In this document: piece after piece, positions 26,235 through 34,716 of the stretch
How the letters are laid out: each line of letters begins with the position of its first letter
Numbering within the stretch: the first letter of the stretch is position 1
DNA from: Paludibacteraceae bacterium
GTDB lineage: Bacteria; Bacteroidota; Bacteroidia; Bacteroidales; Paludibacteraceae
DNA length: 59,550 bases
Assembly (NCBI GenBank): GCA_024400275.1
Contig: JAKSMY010000004.1
Span: forward strand, 1 to 59,550
Direction of reading: 5' to 3'
Notes under the pieces: generated by a model
What the model saw: the letters and a program-made list of their open reading frames with translations, nothing else
Database searches by the model: none
What the model was told of the DNA's origin: nothing
Program-made: the position numbers and the translations under genes

Positions 26235-26698
26235 CTTTCGTCTTTCGCTTTTCGTTCCAAAAATATCCGAACGGCAGAGGTGATTAGTTCCTCGCACGGA
26301 CGCTTTTTATAGTAGGTGTCTGTTCGAACTTCAGGCTGCGGGCCATTGGCTGTCAAGCCACTTAATTCGGCACAACTCAAGGCACCGTTTTCGTCAATAA
26401 ACGCTTGGGCAAGTGCTTGTACAGCGGCGTAATTATGTTTTTTCCCCTCAGCATCGTGCGGCACAGCAGACCCGGACTGTAAGCCTTCTAATAGAAACAT
26501 ACCGGAAGCAGCACCGCAAGTCAGGCGCATTCGTCCTATGCCACCGCCAAACGAAGCACTCACTCTAAGGGCCGTATCTAAATCGTTGATGCCGAACAGG
26601 TCAGCACACGACGCAAACACTGATTGGGCACAGTTAAAACCCTGATGAAAAAGTTCGCGTGCTCGCTCCTGACGTCGGGTAATTTCTTGTTCTGTCAT
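26231..26698 (-). CDS. C_GCAxxG_C_C family redox protein
   Basis: A 155-aa small protein of the C_GCAxxG_C_C family, thought to be redox active. The motif is visible as GFNCAQSV, then GGGIGRMRLTCGAASGM, with a further cysteine in GALSCAELSG and KKRPCEELI. The C-terminal KAKDER and TGA are encoded by heptad units that also carry the start codon of the amidase (ATGA overlap). It heads the long minus-strand run and has its own promoter at 26721-26752. Confidence 0.92.
   Translation of the reverse strand: MTEQEITRRQERARELFHQGFNCAQSVFASCADLFGINDLDTALRVSASFGGGIGRMRLTCGAASGMFLLEGLQSGSAVPHDAEGKKHNYAAVQALAQAFIDENGALSCAELSGLTANGPQPEVRTDTYYKKRPCEELITSAVRIFLERKAKDER
26233..26260. repeat. heptad units at a gene junction
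   Basis: ATCTTTC, GTCTTTC, GCTTTTC and GTTCCAA units in 7-bp phase span the stop of the C_GCAxxG gene and the amidase start codon. The same unit type occurs at 38424-38465 and 50007-50041. Confidence 0.75.
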
Positions 26699-26720
26699 TG
26701 TCGTTACAATAAAACGGCTA

Positions 26721-26752
26721 CAAAATTACATTTTTTTTTGCAAATATGCAAA
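26721..26752 (-). promoter_or_regulatory. Bacteroidetes promoter for C_GCAxxG operon
   Basis: Minus strand TTTG (26749-26752), 20-base spacer, TAATTTTG (26721-26728), 23 nt above the start codon. It overlaps the divergent lpd promoter by 16 bp. Confidence 0.75.
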
Positions 26753-26768
26753 TTTTTATGTACCTTTG
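26737..26768 (+). promoter_or_regulatory. Bacteroidetes promoter for lpd
   Basis: TTTG (26737-26740), 20-base spacer, TACCTTTG (26761-26768), 28 nt before the ATG at 26797. The central TTTGCAAATATGCAAA is an inverted repeat shared with the divergent promoter. Confidence 0.88.
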
Positions 26769-26796
26769 TACCAAAATTAACTCACGATATAAAGTT

Positions 26797-28128
26797 ATGC
26801 AGTATTTTTTAGCCATCATAGGTGGCGGTCCTGCCGGATACACCGCTGCTGAAAAAGCCTCAAAAGCAGGTAAGAACGTAGTATTATTTGAGCAAAATGC
26901 CTTGGGAGGCACATGCCTTAATGTTGGTTGTATTCCTACAAAAACACTTCTCTATAGTGCCAAACAGTATTACAACGCCACACACGCTGACAAATATGGT
27001 GTCACCACAGAAAACGTGACGTTTAACTATGCAAAAATGGTGCAACGCAAACAAAAAGTGGTTCGCAAACTCGTGGCAGGTATAAAAGCCAAACTAAACA
27101 ACGACTTTTGCACCGTCATTAATGGTGCCGCCTCGGTGGTCAGCAGAACAGATGATAAAGTGGTGATTGAGTGCAATGGCGAACAATACGAGGCCGAAAA
27201 CCTACTTATCTGCACCGGCTCCAGCAATTTTGTACCACCTATTCCGGGCATACAAGATAATCCCAATGTATGGGATTCAACCCTTGCACTTGACAGTAAA
27301 GAATTGCCACAATCAATTGCCATTGTGGGAGGAGGTGTAATCGGTATGGAATTTGCTACACTCTACCACGAATTGGGCATATCCGTCACCGTCATTGAGG
27401 CTATGCCCTCTATCTTGCCCAACATAGACCAAGAAATCGTTCAAATACTGCGTGACAAGTACGAAAAAGCAGGTATAACAATCCTAACCGACACCAAAGT
27501 TCTCAGCATAGACGGGCAAAAAGTAACCACCTCCAATGGTGATATAGAAGCAGACAAAGTGCTGGTTTGTGTCGGTCGCCGCCCTAATATGCAGGGATTG
27601 GAGACATTAACCGACTTAAAATGTGAACGAGGCATAGAGGTCGATGATTTTATGAAGACGAATCTGCCTAATGTCTATGCTGCCGGTGATGTAACGGGCA
27701 AGATTATGTTGGCTCATGTGGCTTCACGTCAAGCCGAAGTGGCAGTAGGACGTATGCTCAAGCAGATTCCTCTGCAACGGATTGACTACAACGCTATTCC
27801 AAGCGTAGTTTATACCAATCCGGAGATTGCAAGTGTGGGTGTTGCAGAAGGACAATTAGACTGTGATATACATAAACTACCGATGACTTTCAGCGGACGT
27901 TTTGTGGCCGAGAACGAAGGGGAGACGGGATTATGCAAAATGCTGATTGATAAGAAATCGCAACGTGTTTTAGGTGTACACATGATTGGTAATCCTTGTT
28001 CGGAGTTTATTGCCGCTGCCTCATTCGCTATTAGAATGGGTTATACTGTACCGGAATTCCAGCAAGTGGTTTTCCCCCACCCGACCGTAAGTGAGATATT
28101 GAAAGAGATTGGTGGTTCGTTTATGTAA
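26797..28128 (+). CDS. lpdA: dihydrolipoyl dehydrogenase
   Basis: The E3 flavoprotein that reoxidises lipoamide in 2-oxoacid dehydrogenase complexes or the glycine cleavage system. The ATG at 26797 gives 443 aa; the earlier ATG at 26746 lies in the promoter. Motifs: FAD-binding GGGPAGYTAA, redox-active GGTCLNVGCIPTK, NAD-binding GGGVIGMEFA, and the dimer-interface HPTVSEI with catalytic His. It is monocistronic with no lipoyl enzyme or E1/E2 gene nearby, so its partner complex is unknown. The 3' flank holds 11-bp repeats. Confidence 0.96.
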   Translation: MQYFLAIIGGGPAGYTAAEKASKAGKNVVLFEQNALGGTCLNVGCIPTKTLLYSAKQYYNATHADKYGVTTENVTFNYAKMVQRKQKVVRKLVAGIKAKLNNDFCTVINGAASVVSRTDDKVVIECNGEQYEAENLLICTGSSNFVPPIPGIQDNPNVWDSTLALDSKELPQSIAIVGGGVIGMEFATLYHELGISVTVIEAMPSILPNIDQEIVQILRDKYEKAGITILTDTKVLSIDGQKVTTSNGDIEADKVLVCVGRRPNMQGLETLTDLKCERGIEVDDFMKTNLPNVYAAGDVTGKIMLAHVASRQAEVAVGRMLKQIPLQRIDYNAIPSVVYTNPEIASVGVAEGQLDCDIHKLPMTFSGRFVAENEGETGLCKMLIDKKSQRVLGVHMIGNPCSEFIAAASFAIRMGYTVPEFQQVVFPHPTVSEILKEIGGSFM

Positions 28129-28138
28129 GGTTCAAAAA

Positions 28139-28180
28139 CTGAACGAAGGGTGAACGAACTGTGAACGAAGAGCAGACGAA
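28139..28180. repeat. 11-bp tandem repeat, about 4 units
   Basis: GGGTGAACGAA, CTGTGAACGAA and GAGCAGACGAA follow a partial unit, all in 11-bp phase (reverse complements of the units at 16-37). It lies between lpd and the convergent phosphatase gene; a short AATTAAG-like stretch follows. Confidence 0.9.
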
Positions 28181-28234
28181 GGGCAAAAAATATCTAAATT
28201 TGGGAATTCTTATAAAAAATTAAGAATTATGCGA

Positions 28235-30607
28235 TTATTTGAGGTGTTGGCCTTGGGCATTATATAGTTCGCCATTGCGGAAGATATATAAATGGCTATT
28301 TTGTACAAAAGCAAAACAGGACGAATAAACAGCGTTTCGCAATGAATCAGTCAGACGAAAGAACCCTGTTGGAGTAGAGGGACAGTCTATAAGTCGGTAA
28401 GAAGCGTCTCGGCACTCCGAACTAAAACACAGCAAATCATCAGACTGCACGTTATCAGGAGTCGTAAGAATATAACTTAATCCCAAAGCCGAATCCACAT
28501 CCTTAAATTGCCACTCGTACCAATAATCTCCGTATGCATCGTCGTTTACCGGCAACATAAGCGGCCGAGACGAGAACGTATAACTCAACATACTGGACGA
28601 ACGCACACGATCACCTCCTCCGAACCACCAAATAAGCGGTGGACCAAGAGGCGAATAAGCACGAACCGTTATATCCGTATAAACAGGCGACTCAATAGTG
28701 GTATCTGCCTTAGCCCAGCGGCACACCGTATCGGACAGTGCATAGGTGCGATTAGCCGTCAGCCTTTGCCCGTCACAATCATATTCTTCATAAATCCACT
28801 CGGTACCCGCCAAGTATTTGTATCCCTGCGAAGCATTGGCATAATCAGCCCAATACGTATAATGTGTATCGTCCACGCGGTTCATTCGCACACGTTCCCA
28901 ATTACTCCAATCGGCTGCTATGTAACATTGCCTTGTCCCATCCGGTACCACGACACTATAACGCAACGTATCGGGCTGGTTCAGTTTAAGTTTGAGCGAA
29001 TCAATCTGACTCTGCCGCAGGTAGCCACCTTCAATAAAATGTCGCTTAACAGCCTCGTTAAAAGAAGGGTTAGTAGCCGGATCTACGCCGCACATATTCT
29101 TGATACACTTACGCATCATATTGATATGTCTATATTCCTGAATACGCATTTCAGAGGTGGCACTGTAATCCCTTGCCAGTTCGTCCCATGTAGCATCGCA
29201 CAAAGCCCCTAAAGTTTCGGAGAAAGCACCTGTACGGTCAGCCCCGATGGCACAATGAATCTCAAAAGGAACAGGGTGTGCATCGTCCAAAATAAATTCG
29301 ACAACCTCTTGTATCCACTCGGCAAAACGTGCGCCATCACTCTCGTAGAGGGCAGTGTTGAAATCAGGGGTGTGACCGTTGCGCGTGCCTACATACAAAA
29401 CATTACCGTTGTCAATAATCTTTTGATAATAATCAGGCATAGTAACTGTATATTGTTTTCCCCCGCAAGTATAGGTTTTCCCAACCGATTTAGTCTCGTC
29501 ACCGGAAAGAGCAATATCGCTGCGTATGCCTGCTTTTTCGGCACACTTGGCAACATAATGTAAGCGTCTTTCCTCCGTTTCGTATTGCTGATGAGACGGG
29601 CTGTAAGGGTGATAACTCCGGTAGAGATTACGTGTACCGGGTACACGGCGAAAATTGGCAATTCGCAATTGGTCAGATGTGGAAGAAAAATTGAAATCAC
29701 TCAACGTTGCCGTATGTTGTGCGTATAAACAACGCTCATAAATCTCATTTATATCGTCCCCCGGCATAGCGACGACCATATTTTCGCTGTTATTCACAAA
29801 TAAATAGCGTTTGTCAAAATAGTCCCCCCACCCTGCATTATGATGTGCTGCGAACTCCGAACCGTCTTTTTTCTGTACCCAGAAAATAAACTCCGGCTGC
29901 CCGGACGAGCCGATTTTGTCTAACATCGAGAAAGGTAACGTGCGATACAGGCACCCGTCATCGGAAAGACGATTAAGACGATAAGGCTCGTTTTTTTCGC
30001 TCCACATAGTGATAGAGCCATAAACATAAACACGTGTGATGTCCGATTCTGGGATATTAAATCGTTTATTAGACGTGGAGAAAATAAAAGTGACCGTACT
30101 ATCCTTGGGAGAAATCGCATAGCAGCGGTTCTTCTCTTCAGTGGAGAAAGTTTTTTTGCAATAATCGGTATAGGAATCACCTAAGTAAGTCAGTTTGATG
30201 GAACACCCCTTGCCTGCCGTCTGCGGAGTCAGCAAAAAAGCCTGTTGTGCAGCAGAAGAAAGCCCAGCCGTATAAGTTGCCGTATAATGTGTGGCATTGG
30301 GCAAGTTATCAGGTCCCCATGCTCCGGACCCCCAAACCGTATTTCCTCCGATAATAGCCATATAGGTGGCATCCCCCCAACCGGAAGAAGGTAGTTTGCA
30401 GTAGTAGCGATTAGGCATCGTATCTGCCATCAGCTCATAAACCGACGAATAGGACGACTTGCCTATTATCAGCATAAGGGAAGGGTCTTCCCATTGTGTT
30501 TGAGAGTTGTCAAAAAAGAGGTAACCACCGGAAAAAGACCAAGTGGCAGCCGATAAAGCAGTGCAGAAAAAGCACAAAGAGAAAAAGGTAATAAGATGGC
30601 GTTTCAT
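28235..30607 (-). CDS. secreted tyrosine/serine phosphatase-like protein with sorting-like tail
   Basis: A 790-aa exported protein with signal MKRHLITFFSLCFFCTALSAA. The middle (about 310-500) is a protein tyrosine/serine phosphatase of the lipid-phosphatase type, with FRRVPGTRNLYRSYHP and the CX5R loop HCAIGADRTG (Cys about 453). N-terminal and C-terminal beta modules surround it; the one near 555-640 (VVVPDGTRQCYIAADWSNW) resembles starch-binding or AMPK-glycogen-binding folds. The C-terminus (LYIFRNGELYNAQGQHLK) resembles type IX sorting tails of Bacteroidales. The substrate is unknown; a phosphatase acting outside the cell on inositol phosphate, protein or glycan is possible. Last gene of the MATE-NUDIX run. 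Confidence 0.82.
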   Translation of the reverse strand: MKRHLITFFSLCFFCTALSAATWSFSGGYLFFDNSQTQWEDPSLMLIIGKSSYSSVYELMADTMPNRYYCKLPSSGWGDATYMAIIGGNTVWGSGAWGPDNLPNATHYTATYTAGLSSAAQQAFLLTPQTAGKGCSIKLTYLGDSYTDYCKKTFSTEEKNRCYAISPKDSTVTFIFSTSNKRFNIPESDITRVYVYGSITMWSEKNEPYRLNRLSDDGCLYRTLPFSMLDKIGSSGQPEFIFWVQKKDGSEFAAHHNAGWGDYFDKRYLFVNNSENMVVAMPGDDINEIYERCLYAQHTATLSDFNFSSTSDQLRIANFRRVPGTRNLYRSYHPYSPSHQQYETEERRLHYVAKCAEKAGIRSDIALSGDETKSVGKTYTCGGKQYTVTMPDYYQKIIDNGNVLYVGTRNGHTPDFNTALYESDGARFAEWIQEVVEFILDDAHPVPFEIHCAIGADRTGAFSETLGALCDATWDELARDYSATSEMRIQEYRHINMMRKCIKNMCGVDPATNPSFNEAVKRHFIEGGYLRQSQIDSLKLKLNQPDTLRYSVVVPDGTRQCYIAADWSNWERVRMNRVDDTHYTYWADYANASQGYKYLAGTEWIYEEYDCDGQRLTANRTYALSDTVCRWAKADTTIESPVYTDITVRAYSPLGPPLIWWFGGGDRVRSSSMLSYTFSSRPLMLPVNDDAYGDYWYEWQFKDVDSALGLSYILTTPDNVQSDDLLCFSSECRDASYRLIDCPSTPTGFFRLTDSLRNAVYSSCFAFVQNSHLYIFRNGELYNAQGQHLK

Positions 30608-30628
30608 GTTTGAACGGGTTTAATAAGT

Positions 30629-31189
30629 TTAGCGGGTTGAGCAGGCGAAGTACTTCCAAAGCGGAGCAGCATGCAGGGCTTGGATAATGTCACCCTGTTG
30701 AAGTAATTGGAAGACATCTGATTGGTTCATGACATGTACATGAATATCCTCCGTAGCTTCCTGATGCGGCACCTCCAGTTGCTCAACACCACGCGCCAGA
30801 AAGGTATAACTAAGGTTATTTTGACAACTCGTATTCGGACAAAGCGTCATAAACTCACTCCATTCTCCACCTCCAAAACCGGTTTCTTCCAACAACTCAC
30901 GCTGCGCCGCCTGAAGGGGAGTCTCACCATCGTCAATAACCCCAGCCACAATCTCGTATTTAGTAACTCCAAGACCGTGACGATATTGGTCAATCATCAC
31001 CAATTGCCCGTCTTTGGTCTCTGCAATAACATTAATCCAATTGGGATACTCCAAGATGAACCATGTGGGAATCTGCCTGCCCGACGGCAACTCAACACAC
31101 TCCTGCCGGACACTTAACCACGGTCCGATACGGAGTATATTTTCACTCTTGATTACTTTCCAAGGTCTGTGTTTTAATTTGTCTATCAT
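30629..31189 (-). CDS. NUDIX hydrolase
   Basis: A 186-aa NUDIX protein, probably of the ADP-ribose or nucleoside-diphosphate-sugar pyrophosphatase type. The Nudix box GVIDDGETPLQAAQRELLEE fits GX5EX7REUXEEXGU. The N-terminal WKVIKSENILRIGPWLSVRQ and the QYRHGLGVTKYEIVAG strand are usual. The start overlaps the MATE gene by 47 nt; no nearer in-frame ATG is available, so either the overlap is real or the MATE C-terminus is extended. Confidence 0.92.
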   Translation of the reverse strand: MIDKLKHRPWKVIKSENILRIGPWLSVRQECVELPSGRQIPTWFILEYPNWINVIAETKDGQLVMIDQYRHGLGVTKYEIVAGVIDDGETPLQAAQRELLEETGFGGGEWSEFMTLCPNTSCQNNLSYTFLARGVEQLEVPHQEATEDIHVHVMNQSDVFQLLQQGDIIQALHAAPLWKYFACSTR

Positions 31190-32480
31190 ACGTACGTTTC
31201 CAACTTATTGTTAAATATATATCTCGCTCTATAAGATGTGCGAAGTAGGCATATAAAACAGCCTCTATACCCATTCGGTTCATACACAGTATATAAACCA
31301 CTACAAAAGCAACGGCAGAGCCAATCATAGCATTCCGTATCTCTTTGGTGGCGGTAGCCCCCACGTATATACCGTCCCACATAAACGCCATCGCCGACAA
31401 AAGAGGCATAGCAATCAGCCACGGCAGATAATTCCAGTCCGCAGCCGCCCTTGCTACATCAGGCCACAACCAAGTCATCAACTCTTGTCCTCCCCAACCG
31501 AACACAAGAGCAAACAAGACCGCAACCCCAAAACACCAACTATGCAAGTAGAGCACCAATAAATAACAATCAGAAGCCTTCCCTACTCCCACCTGACACT
31601 GTCCGAAATGCCGTCCCACCATTGCTTCGCCTGCATAAGCAAAACCATCGATGAAAAAACTGACGAGCATAAAGATATTCATAATCAAACTACTGATTGC
31701 CAACTCTTCGTCCCCGTATTTGGAAGACAGGACCGTATAACCTGTGTAAACAATCATAAAACATAAGGAACGGTAGAAAAGGTCCCGATTCATCTTGGCA
31801 GTTGCCACGATAGGTTTGATAAAGGGTTTAAATAACTGTACAAAAGACGATTGATAACGTACGATGAGCAGGATAAACGCCGTAATCAGTCCCGAGAATT
31901 GAGCAATGACTGTTCCGTAGGCTACTCCTAAAATCCCCAAAGGTGTATGCACAGCCAAGAAATAACTGGCAAACATATTAACGGTATTCACGATTAGGTC
32001 CGTAATCATTGGCGAGGTAGTGTCCTGCACACCAATAAACCAGCCTTTGAGCGCAAACAACGACAAGGTAGCCGGTGCAGCCCACACGCGAATAAAAAAG
32101 TATTTCCGAGCCTGCTCAGCCACCTCGTACGAACAAGGAACAAGTTTGAGCGCAACCGTGATAAACACCCACTGGATAAGCAGGACCCCCAAAGCCCCCC
32201 AAAGAGCAATCTTCATAGCGTGTTTCAGTTGCCCGTTACACTCGTCCCAATCCTGTCTGCCAAACGCCTGCGCCGTAACGCCACTGGTGCCGACTCGCAA
32301 AAAACTGAAATTCCAATACAAGATATTAAACAGCACCGACCCTATCGCTATACCTCCTATTGCAGCCGCGTCAGCAATATGACCGGCAATAGTCATGTCC
32401 ACCAAACCAACAAGAGGTATGGTGATATTGGCCAAAATACTCGGCACGGACAAACGAAGAATCTCACGATTGACTGACAT
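31143..32480 (-). CDS. MATE family efflux transporter
   Basis: A 445-aa inner membrane antiporter exporting drugs or metabolites. Twelve hydrophobic segments; the DinF/NorM-type start MSVNREILRLSVPSILANI with IPLVGLVDMTIAGHI is conserved. The ATG at 32480 is preferred over 32633 because the longer form reads through two promoters. Its C-terminus runs 47 nt into the NUDIX gene. Its promoter at 32497-32528 is interlocked with that of the divergent S9 peptidase. The substrate is unknown. Confidence 0.93.
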   Translation of the reverse strand: MSVNREILRLSVPSILANITIPLVGLVDMTIAGHIADAAAIGGIAIGSVLFNILYWNFSFLRVGTSGVTAQAFGRQDWDECNGQLKHAMKIALWGALGVLLIQWVFITVALKLVPCSYEVAEQARKYFFIRVWAAPATLSLFALKGWFIGVQDTTSPMITDLIVNTVNMFASYFLAVHTPLGILGVAYGTVIAQFSGLITAFILLIVRYQSSFVQLFKPFIKPIVATAKMNRDLFYRSLCFMIVYTGYTVLSSKYGDEELAISSLIMNIFMLVSFFIDGFAYAGEAMVGRHFGQCQVGVGKASDCYLLVLYLHSWCFGVAVLFALVFGWGGQELMTWLWPDVARAAADWNYLPWLIAMPLLSAMAFMWDGIYVGATATKEIRNAMIGSAVAFVVVYILCMNRMGIEAVLYAYFAHLIERDIYLTISWKRTYDRQIKTQTLESNQE

Positions 32481-32496
32481 GACCGGAAATTTTATG

Positions 32497-32528
32497 CAAA
32501 AGTACAAAAAATTTTGCGTATATGCAAA
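32497..32528 (-). promoter_or_regulatory. Bacteroidetes promoter for MATE operon
   Basis: Minus strand TTTG (32525-32528), 20-base spacer, TACTTTTG (32497-32504), 17 nt above the start codon. It overlaps the S9 peptidase promoter by 16 bp, the same geometry as at 26721-26768. Confidence 0.8.
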
Positions 32529-32544
32529 AAAAAGTGTACCTTTG
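32513..32544 (+). promoter_or_regulatory. Bacteroidetes promoter for S9 peptidase
   Basis: TTTG (32513-32516), 20-base spacer, TACCTTTG (32537-32544), 30 nt before the ATG. The shared core TTTGCGTATATGCAAA is nearly palindromic. Confidence 0.88.
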
Positions 32545-32574
32545 TAAGTCAAAACGAGATAAAAAGAACCGACA

Positions 32575-34689
32575 ATGCGTATCAAACCTATTTTAATGGC
32601 TGTAGCAGCCCTTTGTGTTATGAGTTGTAACAAGAATCAAGAGTCCGACCAAACGCCTATTACCAAACCGCAGATAACGATAGAAGGCGGCCGATTGACT
32701 CCGGAAGCCCTTTGGGCAATGGGCAGAATCAATACTGCCATCGTAGATATAGAGACCGGTTGGATAGCCTACACGGTCAGTTATTACAGTGTAACTGAAA
32801 ATCGTTCCACGACATGGATTCGTATCTGTGCCGAACAAGAAGGACAGTTGCAAGTTATAGACGAGTTCGTCGGAAGCGACCCCGCCTGGTTCGGTGGTAG
32901 CGGTGTGCTGGCTTATCTGAATAAAGGTCATCTCACCCTGCGTCAAAGCAAAAAAGATATTCCTGTGGAGTTGGCAGGTGGCGATGCACAATGCACAATG
33001 CACGATGTAGAAGGTTTCCTACTCTCTCCTATGCGAGATAAAGTGGTGCTGATTAAGCAAGTCAAAACGGTGGAAACAACACAAGAGAAATATCCCGATT
33101 TGGACAAAGCAACAGGGCGCGTAGTAGATGACCTGATGTATAAACATTGGGACGAGTGGACAGAGACTGCTCCCCAACCTTTTGTATGCGAACTGCAATT
33201 GGAATACAAAGGCGAAATGACCATCAAGTCAGCATCATTGAGTAATCCCGTTAATATATTGGAAGGCACAACGTTTGAAAGCCCGATGAAGCCCTTTGGC
33301 GGCGTAGAACAACTGGCTTGGTCTCCCGACAACAAAACAATAGCCTACACCTGCCGAAAGAAAACAGGCAAGGAATATGCCCTATCTACCAACTCAGATA
33401 TCTACACCTATGATATTAGCGCACGCGCACACGCGAACCTGACCGAAGGTATGATGGGCTACGACACAAATCCGATGTTCTCGCCCGATGGCAGTAAGAT
33501 AGCATGGCTCAGCATGGAAAGAGACGGCTACGAGAGCGACCAAAACAGGCTCTTTATCATGGACTTGGCTACCGGAGAGAAAACATTTGTCAGCAAAGAA
33601 TTAGATACCAATGTAGATGAGTATTTCTGGTCAGGCGACTCGGTAATTATCTTCTCCGCCTGCTGGCACGGCGAAATAGGGATATATAAGTTGAACATTG
33701 ACAATGGTGCTTCCGGATACTCCGATAAATACACGATTACACAGATTCGTGGAGGGCAATACGATTATCAGCCTGTGGACTACATAGATGGACATATTTA
33801 TTACCTACGTCACTCAATGTGCGAAGCCAATGAGCTGTTTGTGGACGACACCCAATTAACGTTTGAGAATAAAAATATCTACGACCAAATCACAATGGGC
33901 ACCGTTATTCCCCGTTGGCAAAAAACCACACAAGGCGAAGATATGCTGACTTGGATTATCCTACCGCCGAACTTTGACGAGAATAAACAATACCCTACTC
34001 TGCTATATTGCGAAGGCGGTCCGCAATCGCCAGTGAGCCAGTTCTGGAGTTATCGTTGGAACTTTATGATGATGGCTGCTAACGGCTATGTGGTGGTTGC
34101 TCCTAATCGTCACGGTTTGCCCGGATTCGGTCAAGCATGGTGCGAACAGATTAGCGGCGACTATGGCGGACAATGTATGCAAGATTATCTCTCCGCTATT
34201 GACGAAGCGTGCGCCAATCTGCCCTATGTAGATAAAGACCATTTAGGTTGTGTGGGAGCCAGTTTCGGAGGTTTCTCCGTATATTGGCTTGCCGGACACC
34301 ATGATAAACGCTTCAAAGCCTTTATCGCACACGATGGAATCTTTAACTTGGAGATGCAGTATCTTGAGACAGAGGAAAAATGGTTTGCCAATTGGGATAT
34401 GGGTGGTGCTTATTGGGATAAAGAGAATGCCGTGGCACAACGCACATTTGCCAATTCACCCCATAAATTTGTAGATCAGTGGAATACCCCTATTCTATGT
34501 ATTCACGGTGAGAAAGATTATCGTATTCTTGCCAATCAGGCAATGGCAGCCTTCGATGCCGCCAAAATGCGTGGCGTAGATGCCCAACTGCTGATTTTCC
34601 CTGACGAGAACCACTGGGTACTCAAACCACAAAACGGTATTCTTTGGCAACGCACCTTCTTTGGTTGGTTGGATAAATACCTTAAGTAG
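32575..34689 (+). CDS. S9 family prolyl oligopeptidase-like lipoprotein
   Basis: A 704-aa alpha/beta-hydrolase peptidase of the DPP-IV/acylaminoacyl-peptidase group. A lipobox ends the signal (MAVAALCVMSC). A beta-propeller (about 60-440) is followed by the hydrolase domain with the nucleophile in GASFGGFSVYW, Asp in HGEKDYRIL and His in DENHWV. Likely periplasmic or outer-membrane anchored, cleaving short peptides. Residues about 136-145 (GDAQCTMHD) are encoded by four 7-bp repeats, a small insertion in a propeller loop. Thioesterase follows after a 27-bp gap made of heptads. Confidence 0.93.
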   Translation: MRIKPILMAVAALCVMSCNKNQESDQTPITKPQITIEGGRLTPEALWAMGRINTAIVDIETGWIAYTVSYYSVTENRSTTWIRICAEQEGQLQVIDEFVGSDPAWFGGSGVLAYLNKGHLTLRQSKKDIPVELAGGDAQCTMHDVEGFLLSPMRDKVVLIKQVKTVETTQEKYPDLDKATGRVVDDLMYKHWDEWTETAPQPFVCELQLEYKGEMTIKSASLSNPVNILEGTTFESPMKPFGGVEQLAWSPDNKTIAYTCRKKTGKEYALSTNSDIYTYDISARAHANLTEGMMGYDTNPMFSPDGSKIAWLSMERDGYESDQNRLFIMDLATGEKTFVSKELDTNVDEYFWSGDSVIIFSACWHGEIGIYKLNIDNGASGYSDKYTITQIRGGQYDYQPVDYIDGHIYYLRHSMCEANELFVDDTQLTFENKNIYDQITMGTVIPRWQKTTQGEDMLTWIILPPNFDENKQYPTLLYCEGGPQSPVSQFWSYRWNFMMMAANGYVVVAPNRHGLPGFGQAWCEQISGDYGGQCMQDYLSAIDEACANLPYVDKDHLGCVGASFGGFSVYWLAGHHDKRFKAFIAHDGIFNLEMQYLETEEKWFANWDMGGAYWDKENAVAQRTFANSPHKFVDQWNTPILCIHGEKDYRILANQAMAAFDAAKMRGVDAQLLIFPDENHWVLKPQNGILWQRTFFGWLDKYLK
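32981..33008. repeat. heptad units inside S9 peptidase gene
   Basis: Four 7-bp units (GCGATGC, ACAATGC twice, ACGATGT) are in frame with the peptidase. Similar ATTGTGC units appear on the other strand in the nucleotidyltransferase gene. Confidence 0.85.
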
Positions 34690-34715
34690 TTTAGAGTGTA
34701 GAGTTTAGAGATTAA
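34688..34715. repeat. heptad array, 4 units, between S9 and thioesterase genes
   Basis: AGTTTAG, AGTGTAG, AGTTTAG and AGATTAA units begin at the S9 stop codon and end at the thioesterase start, filling the whole gap. Confidence 0.88.
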
Positions 34716-34716
34716 G

